Source: Belliella baltica DSM 15883
Lineage (GTDB): Bacteria; Bacteroidota; Bacteroidia; Cytophagales; Cyclobacteriaceae
Reading direction: 5' to 3'
Assembly: GCF_000265405.1 (NCBI RefSeq)
Contig: NC_018010.1
Location: forward strand, 3,927,501 to 3,991,500
DNA: 64,000 nt
In this document: piece after piece, positions 43,524 to 52,699 of the stretch
Layout: the number at the start of each line of letters is the position of its first letter
Numbering within the stretch: position 1 is the first letter of the stretch
Position numbers and translations under genes: made by a program
Notes under the pieces: model-generated
Database searches by the model: none
The model's input: the letters and a program-made list of their open reading frames with translations, nothing else
What the model was told of the DNA's origin: nothing

Positions 43524-44630
43524 ATGTTTAATTTATTCAAAAAGAAAAAATCAGAGCCTTCAAAAGGCGATCAATATTTATCCCTTAAAGTAAGAGAAGT
43601 AGTCAAAGAAACACCTGATACGGTGAGTATTTTCTTTGAACAGCCTGAGCCTTATCTAGAATACAAGCCAGGTCAATTTATTACTGTGATCTTAGAAATA
43701 AATGGAAAAGAAGAAAGAAGATCTTATAGCCTTTGTACTTCCCCATTTGTGGATCCATATCCAGGAATTACGGTTAAGCGTGTAGATGGAGGAATTGTCT
43801 CAAACTACCTTAATGACCACATTAGACCTGGTAAAACCATAGACATCATGAAGCCTATGGGGAAATTCACAACCACTTTTCACTCCAAAAACAAGACGCA
43901 TTATATAATGGTCGCTGGAGGTAGTGGAATTACTCCCATCATGGGCATCAGCAAGTCTATTCTCGTCAACGAGCCAGATTCAAAAGTGACCCTACTTTTC
44001 TGCTCCAGAAATGAAGATCAAATTATCTTCAAAAAAGAGTTTGAGCAGCTGAAAGAAAAATATCCTGAAAAACTAGAAATCATCCATAACCTCAGTCAGC
44101 CAGGTCCAACTTGGTCAGGAATGAAAGGAAGGTTAGACTCCATCAAACTCAAGGAAGTATTGAGTTGGAGTGAACACAAGGGAGCCGAAAGTTTAAAATA
44201 TTTCGTCTGTGGACCTGAAGGGTTGATGACCACCACCCTGAACACATTCAAAGAGTTGGATATCCCAACTGACTTGATTTATGAAGAGAGTTTCTATACT
44301 GATTTAGATGCGAAAGAAACTGCTTTAAAGGCCAGTGGTGAAATGTCACCTTCTCTCACAAGAGAAATTACTGTAAACGTAGAGGGACAAGACTACACTT
44401 ATGAAGTTGCTCCAGAAAAAACGATTTTAGAAGCTGGTCTCGATAGCAATATTGACATGCCATATAGTTGTCAGAGTGGTTTATGTACAGCATGTCGCGG
44501 CAGGTTGGTTTCAGGAAAAGTAGACATGATTGAAGATGCCGGGCTGAGTGAAAGTGAAATTGCAGAAGGATATATTCTCTGCTGTTCTTCAAAACCTGCG
44601 AGCAGCGATATCAAAATCATCATAGAATAA
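43524..44630 (+). CDS. Ferredoxin-dependent oxidoreductase, PaaE-like (FAD, NAD(P)H, 2Fe-2S)
   Basis: This 368-residue electron-transfer protein has an FAD domain (RSYSLCTSPFVDPYPGITVK, about residues 70-90), an NAD(P)H-binding block MVAGGSGITPIMG (about 130-143), and a C-terminal plant-type 2Fe-2S domain. The cluster cysteines are in PYSCQSGLCTACRG (about 313-326), with the fourth in YILCCSSKP. The layout is that of PaaE and related reductases feeding oxygenases or desaturases; no such partner is in the window. It starts 13 nt after the DUF5916 gene, and a small membrane protein follows. Confidence 0.87.
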   Translation: MFNLFKKKKSEPSKGDQYLSLKVREVVKETPDTVSIFFEQPEPYLEYKPGQFITVILEINGKEERRSYSLCTSPFVDPYPGITVKRVDGGIVSNYLNDHIRPGKTIDIMKPMGKFTTTFHSKNKTHYIMVAGGSGITPIMGISKSILVNEPDSKVTLLFCSRNEDQIIFKKEFEQLKEKYPEKLEIIHNLSQPGPTWSGMKGRLDSIKLKEVLSWSEHKGAESLKYFVCGPEGLMTTTLNTFKELDIPTDLIYEESFYTDLDAKETALKASGEMSPSLTREITVNVEGQDYTYEVAPEKTILEAGLDSNIDMPYSCQSGLCTACRGRLVSGKVDMIEDAGLSESEIAEGYILCCSSKPASSDIKIIIE

Positions 44631-44636
44631 GAAATC

Positions 44637-45131
44637 TTGGAAAAAGACCCGATCAGAATTACCTACGAAAAATTGGAACGGAACACGTTGATTTTAATCG
44701 CTTGTTCTATTCCTTTTTTTGCAGTAGTATATCTCTATTCTCAAAGTGAGTCCATTACCCGAACTTCGTACAATCTGCCGGAAATAGCCGATTTTATTTT
44801 GTTGGGTTTGATTTACGTGTTGTTGGCTTTTCATTATTGGAATTTCCACAATGCCATCAAAAGTATTCTTGTCCTCAATCCTGATCTGGAAACCAAAATT
44901 ACACTTTACGAACAGGCTACGATTCGTAGATTTTGGATTTTGTTATTGAGTAGTATTCTTTGTCCTTTGGGTTTGTTACTTTTTGAAAATAATGGTTATA
45001 TCATAGCTTATGCTTTAACATTGGTGTTTTTATCATTAGGCAAGCCTACTCCTGATCGGATAGTTAGGTTGCTGAGATTAAAAGGTGAGGAAAAAGAAAG
45101 AGTGATTAGGATTAAGACGAGAGAAGGGTAG
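44637..45131 (+). CDS. Small membrane protein, unknown
   Basis: This 164-residue protein uses a TTG start at 44637, 6 nt after the reductase stop. Four hydrophobic segments are visible: LILIACSIPFFAVVYLY, ADFILLGLIYVLLAFHYW, FWILLLSSILCPLGLLLF and YIIAYALTLVFLSL. The C-terminal 20 residues are basic. I do not recognise the family. It is probably co-transcribed with the reductase. Confidence 0.6.
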   Translation: MEKDPIRITYEKLERNTLILIACSIPFFAVVYLYSQSESITRTSYNLPEIADFILLGLIYVLLAFHYWNFHNAIKSILVLNPDLETKITLYEQATIRRFWILLLSSILCPLGLLLFENNGYIIAYALTLVFLSLGKPTPDRIVRLLRLKGEEKERVIRIKTREG

Positions 45132-45136
45132 AATTG

Positions 45137-45194
45137 AGACGCAAGATGCAAGACATAAGACGTAAGAAAAAAGAGTTAAGAAGTAAGATGCAGG
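45137..45194. repeat. Degenerate GACGCAAGATGCAAGAC-type repeats
   Basis: Overlapping words such as GACGCAAGA, ATGCAAGAC, AAGACGTAAGA and AAGTAAGATGCAGG fill this stretch directly after the membrane protein gene. It looks like dispersed low-complexity repeat sequence. Confidence 0.4.
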
Positions 45195-45306
45195 ATTTGG
45201 CATTCAATTTTTAAGAGTTTCAACTTTTGGGAAAAAGAGACCATCATCTTTAATCCAAATACCGCGAAGTGCCTTATTTTGAAGAAAGGGTTAAACTTCT
45301 CAATAG

Positions 45307-45325
45307 CCATGGGTTAAACCCATGG
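45307..45325. repeat. 19-nt palindrome CCATGGGTT-A-AACCCATGG
   Basis: Nine-base arms are perfectly complementary around one A. It resembles REP-like intergenic elements, but I could not confirm copies elsewhere. Confidence 0.55.
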
Positions 45326-45520
45326 TGAAACGAGACAATAATCCACAAAAACAACCCTGAAAGAGTTTAGTTTTTCTTTCATGTATATAGCAGTTTTTCC
45401 TAAAATTCGGATTGACTGTTTTTTAGTTTACATCCTTATTTTTGAAGATCCATTGTTGATTTGAAGGGTTTTACCTTTTGAGTTGTTTCCTACTCTCAAT
45501 GATCCTGATGATGCTTTCAA

Positions 45521-46315
45521 TTAAAGTATTAAACCAAAACTCAATGCATTTACCCTAGGACCTTTGTCTGTTTCGAAAAATTCGTTGAGGTCATAATTGA
45601 CATACAAATCAACATTCGAAATACCTAGTGTTACTCTACCACCATATCTGAAATTGTTTGCATACATATTTGACCTTTCGAAGATTTTGCGTGACCGGCC
45701 ATCTTGATCATCATAAACAAATTTGCCTCTACCTCCGATTCTTAGTCCTGCATAAGGACCGATTCCAAATCTAAATTTACCATCACTGCTATGAAAAGTG
45801 GGAATCAAACTTAAATTTACATAAGAAGCGGAAATTTTTGATTTGGTACCTGTTCCATCTGTGAAATCCTGAAACTCTATCTCTTGTGCTGTTTTTAAAG
45901 CGATTAGATTTCTTTCTTCAAACTTGAAATTATACCAACTCACTCCCAAGGCAGGGTTTAAAGAAAAGTTATTCCCCATCTTGTATTGTCTTTGGAAATT
46001 GATCCCTACATTCCAGCTTCCCCATGGTTTGACAACTGGAGCTGAATCATCATTTATCCAAGTGTTGATACCCAAATCTAAGTTGAGTGATCTTTCAAAG
46101 GCTCGTTTTTCCTTTCCATCAAACTGCATATCCCCGTCTTCAGATTCTAATGTGAAGGTCTTATCACTGTACTTTTCATAGTGCCATTCAGAGCCAAACA
46201 TTTTAAAATCTTTGGTTTTCACTATTTCCTTTTTCTTCTCAGTTCCTTCTTCTTGTGCAACTGTCACTCCTGAGCAAAATAATCCCAGGCTAACCAATAA
46301 TAGTAGCTTTTTCAT
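45521..46315 (-). CDS. Outer membrane beta-barrel protein, paralogue of the upstream gene
   Basis: This 264-residue protein has a signal peptide (MKKLLLLVSLGLFCSGVTVA). The beta-barrel body contains LDLGINTWINDD, WGSWNVGINF, FRFGIGPYAGLRIGGRGKF and an alternating C-terminal strand NALSFGLIL. The same blocks occur in the protein encoded at 46349-47374, so the two arose by tandem duplication. The function is unknown. The sigma factor and partner gene upstream suggest that expression is controlled by envelope signals. Confidence 0.78.
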   Translation of the reverse strand: MKKLLLLVSLGLFCSGVTVAQEEGTEKKKEIVKTKDFKMFGSEWHYEKYSDKTFTLESEDGDMQFDGKEKRAFERSLNLDLGINTWINDDSAPVVKPWGSWNVGINFQRQYKMGNNFSLNPALGVSWYNFKFEERNLIALKTAQEIEFQDFTDGTGTKSKISASYVNLSLIPTFHSSDGKFRFGIGPYAGLRIGGRGKFVYDDQDGRSRKIFERSNMYANNFRYGGRVTLGISNVDLYVNYDLNEFFETDKGPRVNALSFGLIL

Positions 46316-46348
46316 CTGTTAAAATTTAAAATGTTGTTCTTCTAGTTA

Positions 46349-47374
46349 TTAAAATATTACTCCAAATGTAATTGGATGAAGTTCTGGACCTTTTCCATCT
46401 TGAAAGAGGGTGTTCATGTCGTAGGTACTAAAGAAATTAAATCTCCCTACTCCCACTTCACCTCTCACGCCATAGCGCAAATTATTTAAATAAATCCCGG
46501 TGTTTTGTTTGTCTTTTCTAAGTCCTCCGCCATCTAATTCACGGTAAACAAACTTGCTTCTACCACCTAATCTGTAGCCGATATAAGGACCTGCTGCAAG
46601 CCTTACTCCTCTTCGGCCATTATCATTCATTTTTCCAAAATCTATTTTCAGAAGGGTTTGAGCGGTTAGATAAGAAGCGGAAATCTTGCTTTTGAATCCG
46701 TTAACGTCAGTTCTCTGAAGAAAATCAATCTCTTCATCTCCACGAACTGCTTGAAAGTCACGGTTCTCAAATTTGAAATTATACCACTGAAAACCTATGC
46801 CAAAGTCCCAGTAAAAACCTTTTGCCAATCTCTGAGAAGCCATCCAGTTTAAACCTACATTCCAACTTCCCCAGCCTTTGGTTGCATAAGGATCACTGGA
46901 TGATGGGAAATTTCCGGTTCCGTCCAAGTAGGTGTTGATTCCCAAATCTGTATTGAAGTAGGTTCTGAAAGGAGGATCTTTTCTCTTTTTCTCCGAAGAC
47001 TCAACTTTCACTTTTGTGTTACCACTGGATTCATCGACAATCACTTTTATTCTGCCTACCGAAACTTCCGTTTCTGCCCCATTTTCGTTGACTCTGACAA
47101 TTTCTTTACTTCCTGATTTACTTTGGATTTCTACCACTGTCAATTCCCCTGTTTCTTCATTCAGTTTCAAGTCCAGCTCTTTGACGATTTGATTGATATC
47201 CATTTTCTTCAATCGTTCAAAATCTTCTTTATTTTCAACGATTAGGACTATCTTTCCTGATTTCCCAAATTCTACGATGATACTGTCCTTCTCAGCGTGG
47301 GGCACTTCAAGATGGCTTCCAAAAGCGAAATTCACGATGGCCATCAAACTAAATAATAACAAATATTTTTTCAT
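46349..47374 (-). CDS. Outer membrane beta-barrel protein with long N-terminal domain
   Basis: This 341-residue protein starts at the ATG at 47374 (MKKYLLLFSLMAIVNFAFG signal). An upstream in-frame extension of 30 codons overlaps the preceding gene and lacks a signal. Residues 20-150 are a periplasmic-like region (SIIVEFGKSGKIVLIVENKE). The barrel follows, with LGINTYLDG, WGSWNVGLNW, AAGPYIGYRLGGRSKF and the C-terminal strand HPITFGVIF. Paralogue of the next gene. Confidence 0.77.
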   Translation of the reverse strand: MKKYLLLFSLMAIVNFAFGSHLEVPHAEKDSIIVEFGKSGKIVLIVENKEDFERLKKMDINQIVKELDLKLNEETGELTVVEIQSKSGSKEIVRVNENGAETEVSVGRIKVIVDESSGNTKVKVESSEKKRKDPPFRTYFNTDLGINTYLDGTGNFPSSSDPYATKGWGSWNVGLNWMASQRLAKGFYWDFGIGFQWYNFKFENRDFQAVRGDEEIDFLQRTDVNGFKSKISASYLTAQTLLKIDFGKMNDNGRRGVRLAAGPYIGYRLGGRSKFVYRELDGGGLRKDKQNTGIYLNNLRYGVRGEVGVGRFNFFSTYDMNTLFQDGKGPELHPITFGVIF

Positions 47375-47393
47375 GATCTTAGTTTCAAATCGG

Positions 47394-48143
47394 TTATTTA
47401 CTTCTTTCTTTTCTGGAGGTAATCGAGGCAAAGAGATTGTTTTTCGCATCCTGCAGGTCTGCAAATCCCTGATCTACTTTATTCAATAAGCCACCTATTT
47501 TTTCTACTTTATTTTCAATTTCATCTATTAAACCAGGTTTATCAGGTTCTGAAGCATCTATGCCTTTTCCGATAATTGTGATTTTGTAATCTATCTCTTC
47601 TTTGACTTCATCAGCAACGGGTTGATTAATAGCCACTGCTTCATTAAAATCAAGTTCTGGGATTTCTAATTCAGGCAAAGCAACTACTACTTCTGTTTTT
47701 TCTATAGGTTTGATTTCAGCGATAAACTCCTGTTTTTTCACCTCTTCAATTTTCCTGACATCAACTTTTTGTTTGCTCGTTTTTTCTACATTTTGTGGAA
47801 TAACCTGTTGCTTTTGAATTTCATTTGATCTTAGAGTTTCTTTTTTTTCTTCAATGACCAGCTCCTCTTGGTTTAAAACTGTTTTTTCAGATTTTTCGAT
47901 AACTTCTGCTAGCTGAGGTTGCTCTTCTTTGATGTCTTCTTTTGCAATAAACCAAGCGATATAACCTACTCCAAGTAGCAAGATGATTGAAGCGGCTATC
48001 CTTAATAATGGAAAATATGCTGCTTTTTCCTTCTTATTTAATTTCCCTTCCAGTCTTTCCCAAGCCAGTGATGAAGGTTTGATTTCGTGATTTGAGAGTT
48101 TGCTTTTAAACAAATCATCAAATTTTTTATCTTCATTAGCCAT
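47394..48143 (-). CDS. Membrane-anchored anti-sigma-like protein
   Basis: This 249-residue protein has a cytoplasmic N-terminus (MANEDKKFDDLFKSKLSNHE), one membrane segment at about residues 46-64 (LLRIAASIILLLGVGYIAWF), and a Lys/Glu/Val-rich periplasmic tail. Topology and position directly after an ECF sigma gene, with an 8-nt overlap, suggest an anti-sigma factor, although no canonical anti-sigma domain is clear. The tail contains repeated acidic and basic runs like a coiled coil. Confidence 0.65.
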   Translation of the reverse strand: MANEDKKFDDLFKSKLSNHEIKPSSLAWERLEGKLNKKEKAAYFPLLRIAASIILLLGVGYIAWFIAKEDIKEEQPQLAEVIEKSEKTVLNQEELVIEEKKETLRSNEIQKQQVIPQNVEKTSKQKVDVRKIEEVKKQEFIAEIKPIEKTEVVVALPELEIPELDFNEAVAINQPVADEVKEEIDYKITIIGKGIDASEPDKPGLIDEIENKVEKIGGLLNKVDQGFADLQDAKNNLFASITSRKERSK

Positions 48144-48723
48144 TGATTCTCCTTTCTTTAAGTTGTTGTGAGGCTATTTTTTGTTTCAATAAGTTTCTTC
48201 CCCTGTTCAATTGTGATTTGGATGTGCTTTCTGTAATTCCAAGCAAATCGCCAATCTCAGCGTGGCTGTATCCTTCAATTGCATAGAGGTTGAAAACCGT
48301 TCTGTAACCTATTGGTAAATCTTCGACCAAGTCCATCAATTCATCTGCTTCCAAATTATTGAGTTCATAATGTTGATTAGATAAATCTGAGACATTGTCC
48401 ACGTTGACTTCCATGTTGAGGCTTTTGTTATTCCTCAAAGTGAGCAAAGCCTGCGTAACAATGATTCTTTTCATCCAGCCTTCAAAGCTTCCTTTGGATT
48501 CGAATTTATTCAGTTTTTCAAAGATTTTCATAAAAGACTCGATCATTACATCTTCAGCCAAATCTCTGTCCTTGATATATCTGAGACAGATGGCGAAAAA
48601 CTTTTTTGAATAAGTCTCATACAAGTGCTGCTGCGCTTTCCGCTCTCCTTTGAGACAGCCTTCTATGATCTCAGATTCATTCTTAAAAGTTTTCTTTGTA
48701 AACATGCTTTGTGCGTCTTTCAA
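48136..48723 (-). CDS. ECF-type RNA polymerase sigma factor
   Basis: This 195-residue sigma factor has region 2 at about residues 30-90 (LYETYSKKFFAICLRYIKDR, then DLAEDVMIESFMKIFEKL). Region 4 is at about 135-185 (LPIGYRTVFNLYAIEGYSHA, then EIGDLLGITESTSKSQLNRG). A Met at codon 7 (MFTKKTFKN, 48705) is an alternative start. It probably directs transcription of its own operon, including the two outer-membrane paralogues, under control of the adjacent membrane protein. Confidence 0.92.
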   Translation of the reverse strand: MKDAQSMFTKKTFKNESEIIEGCLKGERKAQQHLYETYSKKFFAICLRYIKDRDLAEDVMIESFMKIFEKLNKFESKGSFEGWMKRIIVTQALLTLRNNKSLNMEVNVDNVSDLSNQHYELNNLEADELMDLVEDLPIGYRTVFNLYAIEGYSHAEIGDLLGITESTSKSQLNRGRNLLKQKIASQQLKERRING

Positions 48724-48801
48724 ATAGGTAGATACAGTTCATTAAAAATTGGTTGCATGAAGGTGTGAAAAAAAGTTAAAAAAATTTTCAAAGTCGATTA
48801 A

Positions 48802-49461
48802 TTAATAAGTTAAATAGGGTCTGATTCTATCAATCCACTCTTGGCTGAAGATTCTAACTTTTAATAAATCATCAGCGGTAGTGTAAGCTCCATGCTGATC
48901 TCTATAAGCTACAATCACTTTGGCACTACCATAATTAATATAAGGATGTGCCGCCAAAGTTGGGACATCTGCTGTATTGATATTGATTTTAGTTTTTATT
49001 CCCGGAGTGAATTCAAAATACTCAAACACTCTTTCCATGACTTCAGGACTCATTCCATAAACATCAAGAAGTTGCTCAGAAGTATGCATTCCTCCAATTG
49101 CATCACGGAATTTGATAATCCTACCTGCTGTAGCCGGACCAACACCGGGAACTATTTGTAAAACAATCGAATCTGCTTCGTCAAAAGATATTTTGTTAAG
49201 CTGAGGTTGTCTTCTTTTTGAAGTATCCTGACTCATGAAATATTGAGTTTCGACCTTATGCCAACCAGCGCTTTCTAAACTATCCATCTTCTCCAAATAG
49301 ATTTCATAATCTATTTGATTCCTTTTCGCCAAAATGTTATTGTAAATCACAGGTACTGCATACAAAAGTAATAAGGCAGGAACTAACAAGATAAAACCTC
49401 TAGATTCTCTATTGCTAAACCCAAGGTAATTTTTGAGAAAAAACTTCATTTTTCGAATCAT
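48802..49461 (-). CDS. ComEA-like helix-hairpin-helix protein
   Basis: This 219-residue protein has one N-terminal membrane anchor (about residues 22-42, GFILLVPALLLLYAVPVIYN). Two helix-hairpin-helix motifs follow: VLQIVPGVGPATAGRIIKFR (about 102-122) and the second around ININTADVPTLAAHPYINYG (about 158-178). HhH motifs bind DNA without sequence specificity. ComEA-like proteins take part in DNA uptake or repair, but no competence partners are nearby. Confidence 0.82.
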   Translation of the reverse strand: MIRKMKFFLKNYLGFSNRESRGFILLVPALLLLYAVPVIYNNILAKRNQIDYEIYLEKMDSLESAGWHKVETQYFMSQDTSKRRQPQLNKISFDEADSIVLQIVPGVGPATAGRIIKFRDAIGGMHTSEQLLDVYGMSPEVMERVFEYFEFTPGIKTKININTADVPTLAAHPYINYGSAKVIVAYRDQHGAYTTADDLLKVRIFSQEWIDRIRPYLTY

Positions 49462-49669
49462 GACAGTTTATTTAAAAATTCTATCAAAAGGAATAATCCA
49501 AAGAAAGCTTATAGATCGTATCTATGATCCATAAGTTAATAAGATTGGTATTATTTTCCAATATTGACGATATTTGCAACCGAGTTAGTGATAATCAAAA
49601 CTCTTATTTAGATAGATTTTAAATTAAAATCTGATTATCCAAAATATTCTTTTTCTACATATTATAAAT

Positions 49670-49677
49670 TAAATTTG
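49670..49677 (+). promoter_or_regulatory. -7 promoter element of hemA
   Basis: TAAATTTG matches TAnnTTTG, 19 nt before the hemA start codon. The -33 region is T-rich but has no clean TTG. Confidence 0.45.
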
Positions 49678-49696
49678 TACCCGAAAGTCAATACAA

Positions 49697-50965
49697 ATGC
49701 AAAACAAGTTTAGAGCCATTAGTTTATCACATAAAAGTGCCCCTGTAGAAATCAGGGAGATCATAGCTTTGGACGAAGCTTCGGTTCATTCACTTTTGGT
49801 AAAATTAAAGGATTTTTTCAGTGTTACAGATACTTTGATCCTCAGTACTTGTAATAGAACTGAAATCTATTATTCACATGAATTAGATTTGAGTTCTGAG
49901 ATCATCAAACTTATAGGTGTAGAAAAAGGAATCACTTCGATTATAGATTATATAGCATATTTCAAAATTTACAACGATGATAAAGATGCAATTAACCATC
50001 TTTTCAATGTTTCCATGGGATTGGAAGCACAAGTCGTGGGAGATATGCAAATCTCCAATCAAGTAAAGAGGGCTTATCAAGCAACAGTTGATTTAGACAT
50101 GGCAGGTCCATTTCTTCATAGACTAATGCACACAATCTTCTTCACAAATAAGAGAGTAGTACAAGAAACAGCATTTAGAGATGGAGCGGCATCAGTATCT
50201 TATGCAGCGGTAGAATTGATCCAAGAGCTTACTTCCAATACCTTCGAACCGAGAATTCTACTTATTGGAGTAGGTGAAATAGGTGAAGATGTAGCCAAAA
50301 ACATGGTTCATTTGCCAAATGCAAAAGTTACCATTACCAATAGAACTTTTGAAAAGGCCAAGGCTTTAGCTGCCGAGATGGGCTTTGAGGTCATTCCTTT
50401 CGAAAATGTGATGGAAGCCATGCAAAATTCAGATGTGATTGTTTCTTCAATCATGAAATCCGAACCTTTTATCACAAAAAATCTTGTCAAGACATTCGAT
50501 ATTCCAAGCTACAAGCTTTTTGTAGATCTTTCTGTACCAAGAAGTATAGAGACTTCTATTGAAGACATTCCAGGTGTGCTACTTTATAATGTGGATAATA
50601 TCCGTAGCAAAGCTTCTGAAACACTAGAAAACAGGTTAGCAGCTGTACCACAAGTAGAGCAGATCATAGAAGAAAGTATTGAAGAGTTTTACAACTGGAA
50701 AAAAGAAATGATGGTCTCTCCTACTATCAATAAATTCAAAAATGCATTAGAACAAATCCGTTTAGAAGAAATGGAGAGGTTCTTGAAAAATGCTGATGAA
50801 AAAGAAATAGCGATGATTGACAAAATCACTAAAAGTATGATGCAAAAAATCTTGAAGGTTCCAGTTGTTCAATTAAAAGCTGCTTGCCAAAGAGATCAAG
50901 CTGATCAAATGATGGAAATTCTTACCGATCTTTTTGATTTGGAAAGAGTAAGTGATAAAAAATAA
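49697..50965 (+). CDS. hemA: Glutamyl-tRNA reductase
   Basis: This 422-residue enzyme reduces glutamyl-tRNA to glutamate-1-semialdehyde in haem synthesis. The catalytic Cys52 is in STCNRTEIY, with the family start LSHKSAPVEIRE. The NADPH domain has LLIGVGEIGEDVAKNM (about residues 190-205), and the C-terminal dimerisation helix region follows. The length is normal. It is transcribed alone and ends at a strong terminator. Confidence 0.95.
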   Translation: MQNKFRAISLSHKSAPVEIREIIALDEASVHSLLVKLKDFFSVTDTLILSTCNRTEIYYSHELDLSSEIIKLIGVEKGITSIIDYIAYFKIYNDDKDAINHLFNVSMGLEAQVVGDMQISNQVKRAYQATVDLDMAGPFLHRLMHTIFFTNKRVVQETAFRDGAASVSYAAVELIQELTSNTFEPRILLIGVGEIGEDVAKNMVHLPNAKVTITNRTFEKAKALAAEMGFEVIPFENVMEAMQNSDVIVSSIMKSEPFITKNLVKTFDIPSYKLFVDLSVPRSIETSIEDIPGVLLYNVDNIRSKASETLENRLAAVPQVEQIIEESIEEFYNWKKEMMVSPTINKFKNALEQIRLEEMERFLKNADEKEIAMIDKITKSMMQKILKVPVVQLKAACQRDQADQMMEILTDLFDLERVSDKK

Positions 50966-50991
50966 AAAAGTTTAATTTCTTAAAAATACTT

Positions 50992-51024
50992 AAAAGGATG
51001 CCTAATCAGGCATCCTTTTTATTT
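50992..51024 (+). terminator. Rho-independent terminator of hemA
   Basis: AAAAGGATGCCT (50992-51003) pairs with AGGCATCCTTTT (51008-51019) across a 4-nt loop, followed by TATTTT. Confidence 0.9.
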
Positions 51025-51099
51025 TGGTATGCTAATCATTAAATATCTTTTTGAATTGCAGTTCTAAAACCCTTATTTTACTCTCAAATTACATGATTT

Positions 51100-52665
51100 A
51101 TGAAATTAATTAAGTATTTGACAGGTATACTAATGATTGCGGGAACATTAGCATCTGTATCTGTCAAAGGTCAAACATGGGAAATATATGACCACAATTT
51201 TAAGCTAAAATCAAGAATTGCTTTTGATCATATCAAGATTTTGAGTGAATCGGTTAGGGTAAGTACAGCAAATAATCAACTTCGCCTTTTGAGTAAGGAA
51301 TACAAACCATTTTTTGATCTTAAAGGAGAGTCTGTATATCAATATTTAGAACCTTGGATTATCGTAAAAGGACCTAAAGGAAAAGGTGCATTTCACGAAT
51401 ATGGAGAAGAAATTTTCGCCCCAGAATATGATGAAATTCTATTGTTCTACACCAGAGTTCTTGCTCAAAAAGGAAATAAATTCTGGTTATATGACAGAAT
51501 GAATAGGAAAACAGAAATGATTGGGGAATTTGACTTTGCTGAGCTCACAAAAAATGGTCAAATAATAGGAAAAAACACAGAAGGGTATTTCCTTCCACTT
51601 TCTCAAAACCCAAATAAAGTTTACAATCACTTGCGAGAAATCAACGAAAACTTTATCATCTCGAAAGAATCTACAGGTTTTGGCTTAATCAATAGAGAAG
51701 GGGAATATATTCTAGAACCCATTATTGATGAAATGACTTATTTGGAAGAGGACTATTTTTATGCTTACGATGGAAATCAATATATGCTGATCAAAGCCCG
51801 TGAGGAACGTGCTGATATCAAATATACTAGCTATCATAAGATTACTTTAGAAGATAACATGATGTTAGAATACATCCATGGCAAACTCCGCAGGGTAATG
51901 AAAAACGACGGTATCTTACTAGACATGGTAGGCATGGAAAAAGTCAATAAAGTTGGAAATAATAAATTTAACGTAATCTCTAGAGATAATAAAGTAGGCT
52001 TGCTAGGAGAAAATGGTTGGGAAGTCAATCTTGCCTCAGGTTTAGAGCAGATTTTTCCAGGAAGTGACAACCTATACCCATCTATCAAATCAGGAAAATA
52101 TGGTTTTATAAATAAAAGTGGGAACTGGACAGTTGCCCATAGATTTGATGAAGTAGATCTATTTTCAGAAGGTTTAGCTGCCATAAAAATCCTAGGCAAA
52201 TGGGGCTATGTTAATACTCAAGACCAAGTTGTCATCGAACCGGAATATGATGCTGCTGGAAAGTTCAATAGAGGATTTTCTATTGTAAAGAAGAATGGAA
52301 AAAGTCATTTGATAAATCAGATGGGAGAAATCATTGAAGGCAATGCCTTTGACCAAATCTTGAGCCTTCCAGACAATTATTTTATCACCGAAGAAGATGG
52401 GGTTTTTGGTTTGATTGATTCCGGTGGGAAAGAAATAATTGCTCCACAATTTGATGAAATCAGAAAAGAAGCTCGTGATATTATTCTAGTCAGAAAAGGT
52501 GAAAAATATGGAATCATGGATGAAAAAGGGAATTATGTACTCCCCCTATACTACAAAAACATTTTATTTGATCAAGCTTCTAAATTAATTTTGGCAGAAG
52601 ACATGTACATTGCACCCGTTTTGAAAGAAGAAGAGAAGAGTAACAAAAGAAAACGAGCAGATTAA
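51100..52665 (+). CDS. Secreted WG-repeat protein
   Basis: This 521-residue protein has a signal peptide (about 24 residues, ending SVKGQ). Multiple WG/KWG-type repeats of about 40-50 residues include KYGFINKSGNWTVAHRFDEV, KWGYVNTQDQVVIEPEYDAA and VFGLIDSGGKEIIAPQFDEI. Such repeats form propeller- or solenoid-like folds on the cell surface; no enzymatic motif is visible. Expression order suggests its own promoter after the hemA terminator. Confidence 0.85.
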   Translation: MKLIKYLTGILMIAGTLASVSVKGQTWEIYDHNFKLKSRIAFDHIKILSESVRVSTANNQLRLLSKEYKPFFDLKGESVYQYLEPWIIVKGPKGKGAFHEYGEEIFAPEYDEILLFYTRVLAQKGNKFWLYDRMNRKTEMIGEFDFAELTKNGQIIGKNTEGYFLPLSQNPNKVYNHLREINENFIISKESTGFGLINREGEYILEPIIDEMTYLEEDYFYAYDGNQYMLIKAREERADIKYTSYHKITLEDNMMLEYIHGKLRRVMKNDGILLDMVGMEKVNKVGNNKFNVISRDNKVGLLGENGWEVNLASGLEQIFPGSDNLYPSIKSGKYGFINKSGNWTVAHRFDEVDLFSEGLAAIKILGKWGYVNTQDQVVIEPEYDAAGKFNRGFSIVKKNGKSHLINQMGEIIEGNAFDQILSLPDNYFITEEDGVFGLIDSGGKEIIAPQFDEIRKEARDIILVRKGEKYGIMDEKGNYVLPLYYKNILFDQASKLILAEDMYIAPVLKEEEKSNKRKRAD

Positions 52666-52699
52666 GAATATTATTTATATTTGAACTCAGCACAAAAAA

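Larger units (their letters stand above)
45132..45520. other. 389-bp intergenic region with short repeats
   Basis: No gene is seen. It starts with a degenerate AAGACGYAAGA-type repeat (45137-45194) and has a strong palindrome at 45307-45325. Confidence 0.5.

Noticed and set aside
47375..47464. Upstream extension of the long outer-membrane protein gene
   Set aside because: It overlaps the preceding gene and puts non-signal residues before a clear signal peptide.
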